Positions 1 through 8,300 of a stretch of DNA of 64,000 bases are shown here, piece after piece (position 1 is the stretch's first letter; each line of letters opens with the position of its first letter). Below the pieces are notes generated by a model, which had not been told where the DNA came from, made no database searches, and saw only the letters and a program-made list of their open reading frames with translations. The DNA is from Lachnospiraceae bacterium UBA938 (GTDB lineage Bacteria > Bacillota > Clostridia > Lachnospirales > Lachnospiraceae), in the NCBI GenBank assembly GCA_002293475.1, contig DBDG01000059.1, forward strand, positions 1 through 64,000, given 5' to 3'. Made by a program: the position numbers and the translations under genes.

Positions 1-173
1 CGTCTCGTCCGGGAGAACAGGAACTCCGGGCGGCAGAAAGAAGCGGCCAGACGGGACGCCAGCCCAGTCGGCCGAGCAATAACCCGGTGCCGTCGCGGAA
101 GCCGCAGAATTTTATCAATGAAGACGATGAGTTTGAATTTGAATTCCTTAATATGGATGATAAGGATTTATAG
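1..173 (+). CDS. C-terminal end of an unidentified protein (5' truncated)
   Basis: An open frame enters from the left edge and ends at TAG 171-173, giving a 56-residue tail. The first part is rich in Arg, Pro, Ser and Asn and is probably disordered. The last ~18 residues are strongly acidic with alternating Phe/Glu (EFEFEFLNMDD), a short charged tail that could be a docking peptide. I do not recognise the family. It lies about 50 bp upstream of clpC on the same strand. It does not look like the end of McsB, the usual clpC neighbour in Bacillus. Confidence 0.5.
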   Translation, partial: SRPGEQELRAAERSGQTGRQPSRPSNNPVPSRKPQNFINEDDEFEFEFLNMDDKDL

Positions 174-222
174 GGGACGTTATGTAAAAGATAAGTCCTG
201 ACAGATATGGAGGCAGACTTAA

Positions 223-2664
223 GTGTATTCTCAATTTACCGAAAAAGCCCGAAAAGCGCTTATACTCTCAGAGAAAATAGCCGCCCGCATGCGGGTCGGC
301 TATGTCGGAACGGAGCACATTTTACTGGGACTTCTCAAAGAAGGGACCGGAGTGGCGGCAAAGGTACTGCATGAAAACGGTGTCGATGAACTGCGGCTGC
401 TGGAAATGATCCGGGACCTCATCGTTCCTGATACGGTCGTAGCTACGATGGGCAAGGACGGCTATTCCCCCCGGGCGGTCCGGGTGCTGGAAGAAGCCCA
501 CAGACAGGCGGAACGATTCCGGATGGACCGGACCGGAACGGAGCATCTGCTCTTGGCCATTATCAAAGAAGGCGAGAATGTCGCGATCCGTCTCTTGAAT
601 ACCATGGGTGCCTCGATCCAGAAATTATATGTGGATACTTTGATATCAATCGGTGAAGATGCCTCCCTTTACAAAGAAGAACTGTTCAAAAAGCAAAATA
701 AAAAGAAGGGCGTATCCGTACTGGAGCAGTACAGCCGTGACCTGACTGCATTAGCGGCCGAAGGGAAGCTGGATCCGGTCATCGGCAGGGAAGAAGAGAT
801 CCGCCGGGTTGTCCAGATATTAAGCCGGAGAACCAAGAACAATCCCTGTCTCATCGGAGAGCCGGGAGTCGGCAAGACTGCCGTGGTAGAGGGTCTGGCT
901 TCGCGCATCGTATCGGGAGAAGTACCTTTTACGGTTCAGAATAAAAGAGTGCTGACCCTTGATCTGTCCGGCATGGTAGCGGGCAGCAAGTACCGGGGCG
1001 AGTTTGAAGAACGCATCAAAAAAGTGATCAAAGAAGTGATCGACGACGGTAACGTCATCCTCTTCCTAGATGAGATGCATACCATTATCGGAGCCGGCGG
1101 TGCCGAAGGCGCGATAGACGCTTCCAACATCTTAAAGCCGTCCCTTGCCAGAGGCGAGATCCAACTGATCGGCGCCACAACGATTACCGAATATCACAAA
1201 TACGTGGAGCGAGACGCCGCCCTGGAACGCCGGTTTCAACCGGTGAACGTGGCTGAGCCGACGGCAGCGGAGGCGATCCGCATCCTTAAGGGCATCGCTT
1301 TCAAATACGAAGAGCATCACAAGACGACAATCACGGAAGATGCCATTGAAGCGGCGGTGCTTTTGTCCGAGCGCTATATCAATGACCGTAACCTGCCCGA
1401 TAAGGCTATCGACCTGATCGATGAGGCCGCCAGCGCCGTCAGGCTGAAGATCGCCTACGTCCCTGAACATGTCAAGAAGCTCACCTCCGAGATCGAAGCC
1501 ATGGACGAACAGCTGGAAAATGTCCTAAAGCTCGGTGAATACGACCGCGCCCGGGAAATCAAACGGGATCAGAGCATTTTAATCAAAAAGTACGAAAAAA
1601 TAAGAGAACGTAACGACAAAAAACAGGCGGAACTGCCCAATATCGTCGATGAGAACGTTATCGCGGAAGTAGCCAGTGTCTGGACCAAGATACCGGTCAA
1701 AAAGCTGGCGGAAAAGGAAAGTGAACGGTTGCTGAAACTGGAGACCATCCTCCATAAGCGTGTCATCGGCCAGCACGATGCGGTATCGGCAGTTGCCAAA
1801 GCCATGCGCCGGGGAAGGGTCGGCCTGCAAGATCCCAACCGCCCGATCGGCTCATTCCTTTTCTTAGGCCCTACCGGAGTCGGGAAAACGGAGCTGAGCA
1901 AGGCCTTGGCCGAAGCGATGTTCGGTTCAGAGAATGCCTTGATCCGTGTCGATATGTCGGAATATATGGAAGGCCATTCGGTCTCTAAAATGATTGGGTC
2001 GCCCCCGGGTTACGTAGGTTTTGATGACGGCGGCCAGTTAAGCGAGAAGATCCGCCGGAATCCATATTCAGTGGTCTTATTTGACGAGATTGAAAAAGCG
2101 CATCCGGATGTCTTTAACATCCTGCTACAGGTGCTGGACGACGGTCATATTACCGATTCCAAGGGCCGGAAGGTCAGCTTTAAGAACGCGATCCTGATCA
2201 TGACCTCTAATGCCGGCGCGCAGCGGATCGTTGATCCGAAGAATCTGGGATTTAATACGCAGACTACCAAAGAACAGGATTATGATAAAATGAAAAAAGG
2301 GGTAATGGAGGAGGTGAAGAAACTTTTTAAACCCGAGTTTATCAACCGGATTGACGAGATCATGGTGTTCCATCCGTTGGATAAGGAGGAAATGAACCAG
2401 ATTACGGCTTTGCTTGCGGATAATATTATTAAGCGCTGCAAGAATCAGATGAATATCCGGTTGCTAATCAGCAGTGCATTAAAAAGCCATATAGTCGAAA
2501 AACATTCCGAACCGAAGATGGGAGCTAGGCCGCTGAAGCGAGCCTTGCAGTCGGTGGTGGAAGATAAGCTGGCCGAAGAGATCCTAGCCGGGCGCGTGAA
2601 AGCGGGAGATCATGTTCATGCGGGATTTCAGAAGGGGGAAGTAGTTTTTGAGGTGCGGCAGTAG
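223..2664 (+). CDS. clpC: ATP-dependent Clp protease ATPase subunit ClpC
   Basis: An 813-residue class I Hsp100 unfoldase that feeds substrates to ClpP in the cytoplasm. Two Clp N-terminal repeats occupy about residues 1-145. AAA module 1 has Walker A GEPGVGKT near 212 and Walker B LDEMHT near 282. A UVR-type coiled middle segment lies near 425-460, which marks ClpC rather than ClpA or ClpB. AAA module 2 has Walker A GPTGVGKT near 549 and FDEIEKAHPDV near 620. The C-terminal D2-small domain is complete. The start is GTG, chosen because GGAGG at 209-213 sits 9 nt upstream and the protein begins with the expected MYSQFTEKARKAL. No CtsR-like operator is evident in the short upstream region, and ctsR/mcsAB are not in view. 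Confidence 0.97.
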   Translation: MYSQFTEKARKALILSEKIAARMRVGYVGTEHILLGLLKEGTGVAAKVLHENGVDELRLLEMIRDLIVPDTVVATMGKDGYSPRAVRVLEEAHRQAERFRMDRTGTEHLLLAIIKEGENVAIRLLNTMGASIQKLYVDTLISIGEDASLYKEELFKKQNKKKGVSVLEQYSRDLTALAAEGKLDPVIGREEEIRRVVQILSRRTKNNPCLIGEPGVGKTAVVEGLASRIVSGEVPFTVQNKRVLTLDLSGMVAGSKYRGEFEERIKKVIKEVIDDGNVILFLDEMHTIIGAGGAEGAIDASNILKPSLARGEIQLIGATTITEYHKYVERDAALERRFQPVNVAEPTAAEAIRILKGIAFKYEEHHKTTITEDAIEAAVLLSERYINDRNLPDKAIDLIDEAASAVRLKIAYVPEHVKKLTSEIEAMDEQLENVLKLGEYDRAREIKRDQSILIKKYEKIRERNDKKQAELPNIVDENVIAEVASVWTKIPVKKLAEKESERLLKLETILHKRVIGQHDAVSAVAKAMRRGRVGLQDPNRPIGSFLFLGPTGVGKTELSKALAEAMFGSENALIRVDMSEYMEGHSVSKMIGSPPGYVGFDDGGQLSEKIRRNPYSVVLFDEIEKAHPDVFNILLQVLDDGHITDSKGRKVSFKNAILIMTSNAGAQRIVDPKNLGFNTQTTKEQDYDKMKKGVMEEVKKLFKPEFINRIDEIMVFHPLDKEEMNQITALLADNIIKRCKNQMNIRLLISSALKSHIVEKHSEPKMGARPLKRALQSVVEDKLAEEILAGRVKAGDHVHAGFQKGEVVFEVRQ

Positions 2665-2670
2665 ATTTTA

Positions 2671-2693
2671 TGTTACTGATAATAACAGTAACA
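2671..2693 (+). other. Short perfect hairpin between clpC and the next gene
   Basis: An 8-bp perfect inverted repeat (TGTTACTG / CAGTAACA) with a 7-nt loop begins 7 nt after the clpC stop. It is AT-rich and followed by only a weak T-rich stretch, so it may be an mRNA-stabilising stem or a partial terminator. Confidence 0.35.
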
Positions 2694-2741
2694 ATATTTA
2701 TACTTTAATCAGAACAGGAAACTAATAAGGAGGACATAAAG

Positions 2742-3152
2742 ATGGCAGTTGTGGAGCAATTACTGTGTGCCGGTGCTGACGGGACGATTAGCTTCGGTAA
2801 CCACAAGCTGGAGAACAAAGCAAAACTGGAAGATTTTGAGTACGGGGGCAATCTATGGAAGGTCAAGACTTATAAAACGATGACGAAGCTGGAAAAAAAC
2901 GGTATGTTTGTCTATGAGTCAGTTCCCGGAACAAGCGTCTTGAATTTTAAGGAATCGGAGGAAGGAATCCAGTTTGTCGTAGAGGGCGATGAAGACGCCC
3001 AGATCACAGTAGGGCTTGCGGAAAATGCGGAATATCAGGTGTTCATTAACGACGGGACAGCCGGAAAGATGCGGACCAATCTTAGCGGCAAGCTGAGTAT
3101 CAGTGTGGAGCTGGCGGAAGCGGGTGAAGTGAGCGTCAGGATCGTGAGATAG
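2742..3152 (+). CDS. Small conserved protein of the 'endosialidase'-annotated Lachnospiraceae family
   Basis: A 136-residue protein with a strong Shine-Dalgarno (AAGGAGG) 8-10 nt before ATG. It has no signal peptide, membrane segment or cysteine-rich motif beyond one N-terminal Cys. The pattern is short beta-prone segments (GTISFGNHKL, FVYESVPGTSVLNF), and the C-terminal half looks like a small beta-sandwich. I recognise it as the protein commonly found next to clpC/radA in Lachnospiraceae and labelled 'endosialidase' in databases. At this length, with no glycosidase motif, that enzymatic label is unsupported. It is followed at once by a strong terminator, so it closes the clpC transcription unit. 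Confidence 0.8.
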   Translation: MAVVEQLLCAGADGTISFGNHKLENKAKLEDFEYGGNLWKVKTYKTMTKLEKNGMFVYESVPGTSVLNFKESEEGIQFVVEGDEDAQITVGLAENAEYQVFINDGTAGKMRTNLSGKLSISVELAEAGEVSVRIVR

Positions 3153-3163
3153 AATCAATATGG

Positions 3164-3207
3164 CCATGCCGGCAAGGTAGTATGTTGCCGGCATGGTTTA
3201 TTTTACG
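3164..3207 (+). terminator. Rho-independent terminator after the clpC operon
   Basis: A perfect 12-bp GC-rich stem (CCATGCCGGCAA / TTGCCGGCATGG, 3164-3175 and 3185-3196) has a 9-nt loop and is followed by TTTATTTT. Confidence 0.9.
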
Positions 3208-3348
3208 TTACTTTAAAAGGTTTCTTAGTGGCTCCCACCCCCAAGTATTGCTGAAGTGGTCATCGGCATACCAACTTGAAGGTTTTGTGCTCCTGCTATT
3301 ACACTTTTGCATCATCCCGTATAGCCATTGCGTGAGATACTTCTTTTG

Positions 3349-3540
3349 TTAGACTGATGTTTTCGTCCGCGGGTCACTGCTCCTAGGGTCATTGTCTTTA
3401 GGGATTCTGTCCTTCACTGTCTGCCTGCGGCTTTTAATGTCATTTGAAGTAACTACACCTTCTTTCTTGCGCCCGGTTTTTTCTTCTTCCATGAAATATT
3501 CGATGTCTACCCCGAAATAACTGGCTAACACATATAGAAT
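3349..3540 (-). pseudogene. Remnant of an XRE-type HTH regulator (C-terminal piece)
   Basis: Reading leftward on the minus strand from 3540, the frame encodes ILYVLASYFGVDIEYFMEEE and then a charged, Pro/Arg-rich tail ending near 3349. The start of this string matches the usual end of a Cro/C1-type helix-turn-helix domain (LADYFGVSxDYLL-like). A TGA stop lies in frame just upstream, and the rest of the HTH is absent, so this is a decayed fragment. The nearest start codon in frame is a GTG at 3531 without a ribosome-binding site. The spacer 3208-3348 holds nothing else recognisable. Confidence 0.45.
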
Positions 3541-3593
3541 AGATCATAAAATTGGTAGAATAATGGTTTTGCTTGGTAAGAAGACAGATAGGT

Positions 3594-4253
3594 TTACTCC
3601 TCATTTTTGCCCGCTTTGTCCGTATTCATAGCCTTTCTGTAGAGCGACCACGATTTTAATGCTAAAAACACATAGGCGAGAATGAACAAGAATGGTATTA
3701 CGTGCCCAAATCCTCGCCCCAACGCAAAAGGCATCTCAAAGAGAAACTTTACCCAAAACTCATCGCCGCTCATTTCCCAAAGTCCCGGCGTGTACCACAA
3801 CGCCTTTGGATTTACGAAAGCATCTAAGCTCATCGTGCCTTGTGTTATTGCGTTAACGATTAGGGGGATGAATATGACGGCAAACGAAAGCATCATATAC
3901 GAGAGCCGTTTGTACCGACCGGCACGAGATGCGGTATCGGAAAATATATCCTCAGTGCTGTTTGCGCCCATTCGTTTAAAGTATTGGTTTCCTGTGTTCT
4001 TGGTGCCGGCAATATGCTTCCAGCCGCTGTCCTCAAAGAGTTGCCTGTACTCGTTAAAATCAGCTGTTTTTGCAAAGTGTCGGTAGTCGACTCTGTAAGC
4101 GGGCGACGCCTGCGCATTTTGGAGCGGTTCGCTTTTTTCAAAGCTATAGTTATTCCATACGGATACATCCTTGAGCATCCAGCCCTGCGACGCCATTGAA
4201 TCAAGCCACTTTTCTTCTTTGTCAAGGTTGAGGAAGATCTTCATCTTTTTCAT
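3594..4253 (-). CDS. DUF2812-family membrane protein
   Basis: About 219 residues. The soluble N-terminal half has the DUF2812 pattern: KMKIFLNLDKEEKWLDSMASQGW, then SYRVDYR-like and LFEDSGWKHIAG motifs. Two hydrophobic segments follow (about LSYMMLSFAVIFIPLIVNAI and VIPFLFILAYVFLALKSW), with a short charged C-terminus. The start is taken at 4253 because its ATG overlaps the TGA of the upstream padR gene (ATGA), implying translational coupling. PadR-DUF2812 pairs are common in Firmicutes; the DUF2812 protein is usually the PadR target, but its function is unknown. Confidence 0.85.
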   Translation of the reverse strand: MKKMKIFLNLDKEEKWLDSMASQGWMLKDVSVWNNYSFEKSEPLQNAQASPAYRVDYRHFAKTADFNEYRQLFEDSGWKHIAGTKNTGNQYFKRMGANSTEDIFSDTASRAGRYKRLSYMMLSFAVIFIPLIVNAITQGTMSLDAFVNPKALWYTPGLWEMSGDEFWVKFLFEMPFALGRGFGHVIPFLFILAYVFLALKSWSLYRKAMNTDKAGKNEE

Positions 4254-4579
4254 TTTTTCGCACCCCTTTCGCAAAGCATATTGTTAGTGATGTTTATCAT
4301 GTGAGTCATACGCTCACAGTCCGCTTTCAGTATCTCTGTTCCAGACTCTGAGATTGCGTACACCTTGCGGCGTGGGTCATTGCTTGGCATCGACACAATA
4401 AAACTCTTCTTGAGCAAGTTTTCTATAGCCCCATAAAGTGTTCCAGCTGCTAACCTGACCTCACCATCACTGAGTTCCTCCACCTTTTGCATAAGAACAT
4501 ATCCGTGGGTCGGCTCTGTCAAAGCCAGTAGGATATAGTAGACTGTTTCCGTAAGTGGTAGATTTTTGTCTCTTCTCAT
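4250..4579 (-). CDS. PadR-family transcriptional regulator
   Basis: A 109-residue winged-helix regulator. The typical PadR signatures are present: LPLTETVYYILLALTEPTHGYVLMQ, then LAAGTLYGAIENLLKKSFI and DPRRKVYAISESG, followed by a short C-terminal dimerisation helix. The start at 4579 is supported by AGGAGGTG upstream. The longer in-frame extension to 4768 runs through the promoter and is not coding. It is coupled to the DUF2812 gene by a 4-nt overlap and has an obvious promoter and palindromic operator in front of it, which suggests autoregulation. Confidence 0.92.
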   Translation of the reverse strand: MRRDKNLPLTETVYYILLALTEPTHGYVLMQKVEELSDGEVRLAAGTLYGAIENLLKKSFIVSMPSNDPRRKVYAISESGTEILKADCERMTHMINITNNMLCERGAKK

Positions 4580-4602
4580 GAGCACCTCCTTATATATAGC
4601 TT

Positions 4603-4627
4603 CAATGTACATATGAACTATACATTG
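4603..4627 (-). promoter_or_regulatory. Probable PadR operator palindrome
   Basis: A near-perfect dyad CAATGTACA (4603-4611) / TATACATTG (4619-4627), with 8 of 9 positions pairing and a 7-nt centre. It sits directly downstream of the -10 box and overlaps the expected transcription start. AT-rich ATGTAYA half-sites are typical of PadR operators. Confidence 0.6.
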
Positions 4628-4656
4628 ATTATATACAGTATAACTTAATATGTCAA
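4628..4656 (-). promoter_or_regulatory. Sigma-A promoter of the padR-DUF2812 operon
   Basis: On the minus strand there is a consensus TTGACA (complement of 4651-4656), a 17-nt spacer and a consensus TATAAT (complement of 4628-4633). The -10 abuts the operator palindrome. Confidence 0.85.
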
Positions 4657-4811
4657 GAGGGGGGCAGAAAATTATTTTGAGCGAATTATTTTGAGATGCT
4701 CTTACCCGTCCTCCGTCCATTGGATTTCCGCGACGTTGCCCACCCAGCCCGTGGCTGTAAAACGTCAAATTATAATCTCCACCAACAGCACAAATAAATC
4801 GCTAAGATAAA

Positions 4812-4855
4812 TAAAAAAGCGGCAGAATCGTATCTCCACATCACGATCCTGCCGC
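4812..4855 (-). terminator. Terminator after the AT-rich lipoprotein gene
   Basis: A 13-bp GC-rich stem with one mismatch (GCGGCAGAATCGT at 4819-4831 pairing with ACGATCCTGCCGC at 4843-4855). On the minus strand it is followed by a TTTTTT run, so it ends transcription coming from 4942-5685. Confidence 0.8.
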
Positions 4856-4941
4856 CATTTAAGTCACTTTCCAATCTATGTCAGCGATTGATTGCTCTAG
4901 TAAATTATCAGAATTTAAATGCAACAACAAAATAAAATTTA

Positions 4942-5685
4942 TTAAATTTTTATAATGAAGTAATTGCTATTTCCTTGTTTTACAGGGATAATTAGATTTA
5001 TTTCATCTTCTTTTATATAAAAGCAATTATTTAAATCTATAAGGTTTTGATTATAATCATTAATAAAATCTGATATTCCGTTTATAATAATATCTTTGTC
5101 GTAATCCGATGATGAATAATAATCTATATTTTCTTCATTAATATATTCAAGTAATTTATCATTAATAGTAATATAATCAGTAACTTTGGCGATCTCACCG
5201 GTTTTATAGTTAAATGTAATTCCAAAGCAAAAATCTTGCGCATGGAATACGGAATATAAATGTCCTGTATATTTAATGCTGATTGTGTCCCCTTCACTTT
5301 TTGTTATAATATAATTCATGCAATACTCTTTGAGTTCCCGGTTATATCTTTCCATTATAATACTATTATCATTCCTCATACTTAAAGAAAACAATGTGCT
5401 ATTAATCATTGTCTCTAATTCTTCATCATACCCCTCATATTCATTTGAGTAATAAATCTGAGGAAATTGTATGTTGATAAATCTTTCATAGTTTACATAT
5501 TCATTTATTTCTGTTGCATTATCCTCAGTAAGAGAAAATGGATATACGGCATAGTCATTAGTTTTTAAGACAGTATGTTTCTCTTCTTCTTTTTGTTGAG
5601 CAGTAATATCATTTGGATTATTAATGCAACCATTAAACAATAATAAGTAAATAAAACTACACATAACTAAAGCAATTTTAAACAT
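4942..5685 (-). CDS. Predicted lipoprotein, DUF4163/RsiV-like
   Basis: 247 residues. The N-terminus is a lipoprotein signal peptide: charged start, hydrophobic run, and lipobox LLFNGC with Cys near residue 20. The mature part is acidic and Asn/Tyr/Ile-rich. It has the layout of extracellular DUF4163/DUF3298-type sensor domains: IQFPQIYY near the start, a central FNYKTGEIAKVTDYI strand pair, and an INLIIPV close to the C-terminus. The family call is tentative. GAGGAG precedes the ATG. Base composition is much more AT-rich than clpC or radA on either side, suggesting recent acquisition. Confidence 0.6.
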   Translation of the reverse strand: MFKIALVMCSFIYLLLFNGCINNPNDITAQQKEEEKHTVLKTNDYAVYPFSLTEDNATEINEYVNYERFINIQFPQIYYSNEYEGYDEELETMINSTLFSLSMRNDNSIIMERYNRELKEYCMNYIITKSEGDTISIKYTGHLYSVFHAQDFCFGITFNYKTGEIAKVTDYITINDKLLEYINEENIDYYSSSDYDKDIIINGISDFINDYNQNLIDLNNCFYIKEDEINLIIPVKQGNSNYFIIKI

Positions 5686-6000
5686 TATTAGTTCTCCTCA
5701 ATTAATTGTTATTAATTAAATATTTGATTACTTATTATATCAATAGTAGCGCCATTATACCATGAAACGCACCAAAAGTCAGCATTTATACAGTTTATAT
5801 TGGTTTGTATTAAATTTTCATGGAGCAGATATTTGATCCATAGGGGCTTTTAACCCCAACATCATATAATTATAAAACAACAGTCATACCCAATAGATGC
5901 CGCCCAAGGAGACACTTAGATGACCGCATGAAAAAGAACTGGATAACAAGACATCAGTCTGCTATACTGTAGACGAATAACATATTAAAGGAGGTCAAGC
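5686..6000. other. Divergent intergenic region between the lipoprotein gene and radA
   Basis: 315 bp. The left ~80 bp is extremely AT-rich and should hold the lipoprotein promoter, though no convincing -35/-10 pair stands out. The right end holds the radA promoter and ribosome-binding site. No gene, RNA or repeat is seen in between. Confidence 0.5.
5940..5968 (+). promoter_or_regulatory. Possible radA promoter
   Basis: TGGATA (5940-5945), a 17-nt spacer and TATACT (5963-5968) lie 33 bp before the radA start. The -35 matches the consensus poorly. Confidence 0.4.
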
Positions 6001-7377
6001 TTGGCGAAACGGGATACGACGTTTTTCTGCCAGAACTGCGGGCATGAATCGGCGAAATGGATGGGGCAGTGCCCTGGCTGTAAGGAATGGAATACCTTTG
6101 TCGAGGAAAAGAGCGCAGTGTCTAGAGGCGGTAAAGGGAATAGCGGCCAGGCAAGGAAGCTGGATAATGCGCCGGCCACCTTGTCTGAGGTGGCGGTGTC
6201 CGATGCTGAAAGGATCAGTGCCGACATTGCCGAACTGGACAGGGTCCTGGGGGGCGGGATTGTTCCCGGTTCTCTGATCTTGGTCGGCGGCGACCCGGGG
6301 ATCGGCAAGTCAACGCTGCTGCTGCAGGTATGCCGGAATCTGGCGGCGGCGCAGCGGGAGATCCTATATATATCCGGTGAAGAATCCTTGCAGCAGATCA
6401 AGCTGAGAGCCAACCGGATCGGCAGTTTCAGTGATAATTTGAAACTACTGTGTGAGACCAGTCTGGAAGTGATCGCGGATATCATCCGGAAGAGGATGCC
6501 GCAGGCGGTGATCATTGACTCGATCCAGACGATGTTCAGCGAGGAGATAAGCTCCGCTCCGGGCAGCGTGTCCCAGGTGCGGGAGTCTACGGCGCTTTTG
6601 CTGCAGCTGGCTAAGGGGTTGGGGATTGCCGTTTTTATCGTCGGCCATGTGACGAAAGAGGGGACGGTGGCCGGACCGAGGGTATTGGAGCATATGGTGG
6701 ATACGGTGCTTTATTTTGAGGGCGACCGGCATGCGTCATACCGGATCCTGCGGGCGGTGAAAAACCGTTTTGGGTCCACGAATGAAATAGGGGTATTTGA
6801 GATGCGTTCCGCGGGGTTAGCGGAGGTTCCTAATCCCTCCGAATATATGCTGAGCGGCAAGCCGGAGGGAGCCAGCGGTTCGGTGGTGGCTTGTTCCTTG
6901 GAAGGTAGTAGGCCGATTCTGATTGAGATTCAGGCCCTAGTTTATCAGAGTAATTTTGGGATTCCCCGGCGACAGGCGACCGGAACGGATGCCAACCGGG
7001 TCAATCTGCTGATGGCGGTCCTGGAAAAGAGGCTGGGGATGCAGATGGCCGCCTGTGATGCTTATGTCAATCTGGCGGGCGGGATGAAGATTGCCGAGCC
7101 GGCCATAGATCTGGGGGTCGTTATGGCGATTGCGTCCAGTTTTAAGAACCGAGCCGTCGATGATAAGATGATTGTGTTCGGTGAAGTGGGTTTAAGCGGC
7201 GAGGTCCGGTCGGTCAGTCTGCCGGCTTTGCGGGTGCAAGAGGCGGCCAAGCTGGGTTTTACGTCTTGTGTTATGCCGCAGGTATGTATACCGGCCTGTA
7301 CGGAAGGCGGCAAGGAGTGGAATGGTATAAAGCTGATCGGGGTGCGGACGGTGCGGGATGCCGTGGATCTTATATAA
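6001..7377 (+). CDS. radA: DNA repair protein RadA (Sms)
   Basis: 458 residues; a branch-migration ATPase acting with RecA in recombination and repair. It has an N-terminal C4 zinc finger (CQNCG...CPGC, residues 10-27), a RecA-like core with Walker A GGDPGIGKS (about 96-104), and the RadA-specific KNRFG motif (254-258). The C-terminal Lon-like domain is full length and ends in GVRTVRDAVDLI. The start is TTG, supported by AAAGGAGG nine nt upstream and by the conserved MAKRDTTFFCQNCG beginning. Confidence 0.97.
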   Translation: MAKRDTTFFCQNCGHESAKWMGQCPGCKEWNTFVEEKSAVSRGGKGNSGQARKLDNAPATLSEVAVSDAERISADIAELDRVLGGGIVPGSLILVGGDPGIGKSTLLLQVCRNLAAAQREILYISGEESLQQIKLRANRIGSFSDNLKLLCETSLEVIADIIRKRMPQAVIIDSIQTMFSEEISSAPGSVSQVRESTALLLQLAKGLGIAVFIVGHVTKEGTVAGPRVLEHMVDTVLYFEGDRHASYRILRAVKNRFGSTNEIGVFEMRSAGLAEVPNPSEYMLSGKPEGASGSVVACSLEGSRPILIEIQALVYQSNFGIPRRQATGTDANRVNLLMAVLEKRLGMQMAACDAYVNLAGGMKIAEPAIDLGVVMAIASSFKNRAVDDKMIVFGEVGLSGEVRSVSLPALRVQEAAKLGFTSCVMPQVCIPACTEGGKEWNGIKLIGVRTVRDAVDLI

Positions 7378-7494
7378 GGAGGCCAATGTGATTGCGGCGG
7401 GATTCCAAATAGAATTTAATATAATCAATTATAGTTATTATACAATTATAACTTAAGTTTAGCGTATATTAGATGTGAGGGAAAGGAGAACAAA

Positions 7495-8280
7495 ATGAAC
7501 ATAGCATGTATTATGAAAAGGAAGTCGGTCCGCAGTTACAGCGAAAAACCGGTAACTGGAGAAATGTTGGAGAAGCTGGCGGCTTATCTTGATGAAATGA
7601 ATCATAGCGAGGGTGTTTTTGGGAATAAAGTCCGGCTTCAGTATCTGGAGAATAAAGGCGGCAATGAAAAGCTGGGAACCTATGGCGTTATCAAAGGTGC
7701 CCGTTTTTTTGTGGCGGCGGCGTGTAAAAAAGCGGCTTACAGTCTGGAAGATACGGGTTATCTCTTCGAGAAAATGATACTCTTTGCGACCGATATAGGT
7801 CTGGCGACGGTTATTCTGGGAGGAACATTCGGACGTAGTGGTTTTGCCCGGGCCATGGGGCTTACAGAAGACGAGGTCCTGCCGGTGGTTACGCCGGTCG
7901 GATATGCGGGCGACGGGAAATCGCTGCTTGGCCGCTTGATCAAAAGCAATGCCGGCAATCGCAAGCCTTGGGCGGAGCTGTTTTTTGACAGTGATTTTAA
8001 TACGCCGCTGGCTGAGAACGATGAATTTGCGGAAGTACTGGAGGCGGTGCGGCAGGCGCCTTCGGCGATCAACGGGCAGCCGTGGCGGATCGTCAAGGAA
8101 GGTACCGAGTTTCATTTTTATTCGGCTGGACAGACGGAAATGAGCCGGATTGACATGGGAATCGCGCTCTGCCATTTCGAGATCGCAGCGAAAGAAAAAG
8201 GCTTTACAGGCTGTTTCCAGGTTCTTGACCAGAAGCGTGATAATAATCGGAAGTACCTTGTAAGCTGGGTGCGAAGGTAA
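7495..8280 (+). CDS. Nitroreductase-family protein (tandem-half type)
   Basis: 261 residues. It has a nitroreductase N-terminus (KRKSVRSYSEKPV, the FMN phosphate-binding RRSxRxY pattern) and a second motif AVRQAPSAINGQPWRIV in the latter half. This is the arrangement of the 'putative nitroreductase' subfamily in which one chain carries both half-sites. GLATVILGGTFG also fits. GAAAGGAG precedes ATG. It ends 20 bp before the first PKS gene on the same strand, so it could be cotranscribed with the cluster, perhaps as a flavin oxidoreductase tailoring enzyme. That link is only positional, and the sequence style is closer to the backbone. Confidence 0.75.
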   Translation: MNIACIMKRKSVRSYSEKPVTGEMLEKLAAYLDEMNHSEGVFGNKVRLQYLENKGGNEKLGTYGVIKGARFFVAAACKKAAYSLEDTGYLFEKMILFATDIGLATVILGGTFGRSGFARAMGLTEDEVLPVVTPVGYAGDGKSLLGRLIKSNAGNRKPWAELFFDSDFNTPLAENDEFAEVLEAVRQAPSAINGQPWRIVKEGTEFHFYSAGQTEMSRIDMGIALCHFEIAAKEKGFTGCFQVLDQKRDNNRKYLVSWVRR

Positions 8281-8300
8281 AGATATGTGAGGTACGGCTG

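Noticed and set aside
2742..3152. True endosialidase activity
   Set aside because: The protein is 136 residues with no catalytic glycosidase motif; the name is a database habit.
4580..4768. N-terminal extension of PadR to 4768
   Set aside because: The extension runs through a consensus promoter and operator; a strong ribosome-binding site sits before the internal ATG at 4579.
4690..4770. Remnant of a Trp-rich cell-surface repeat on the minus strand
   Set aside because: A TGWVGNVAEIQW-like string can be read, but it is short, out of frame with its surroundings and not convincing.
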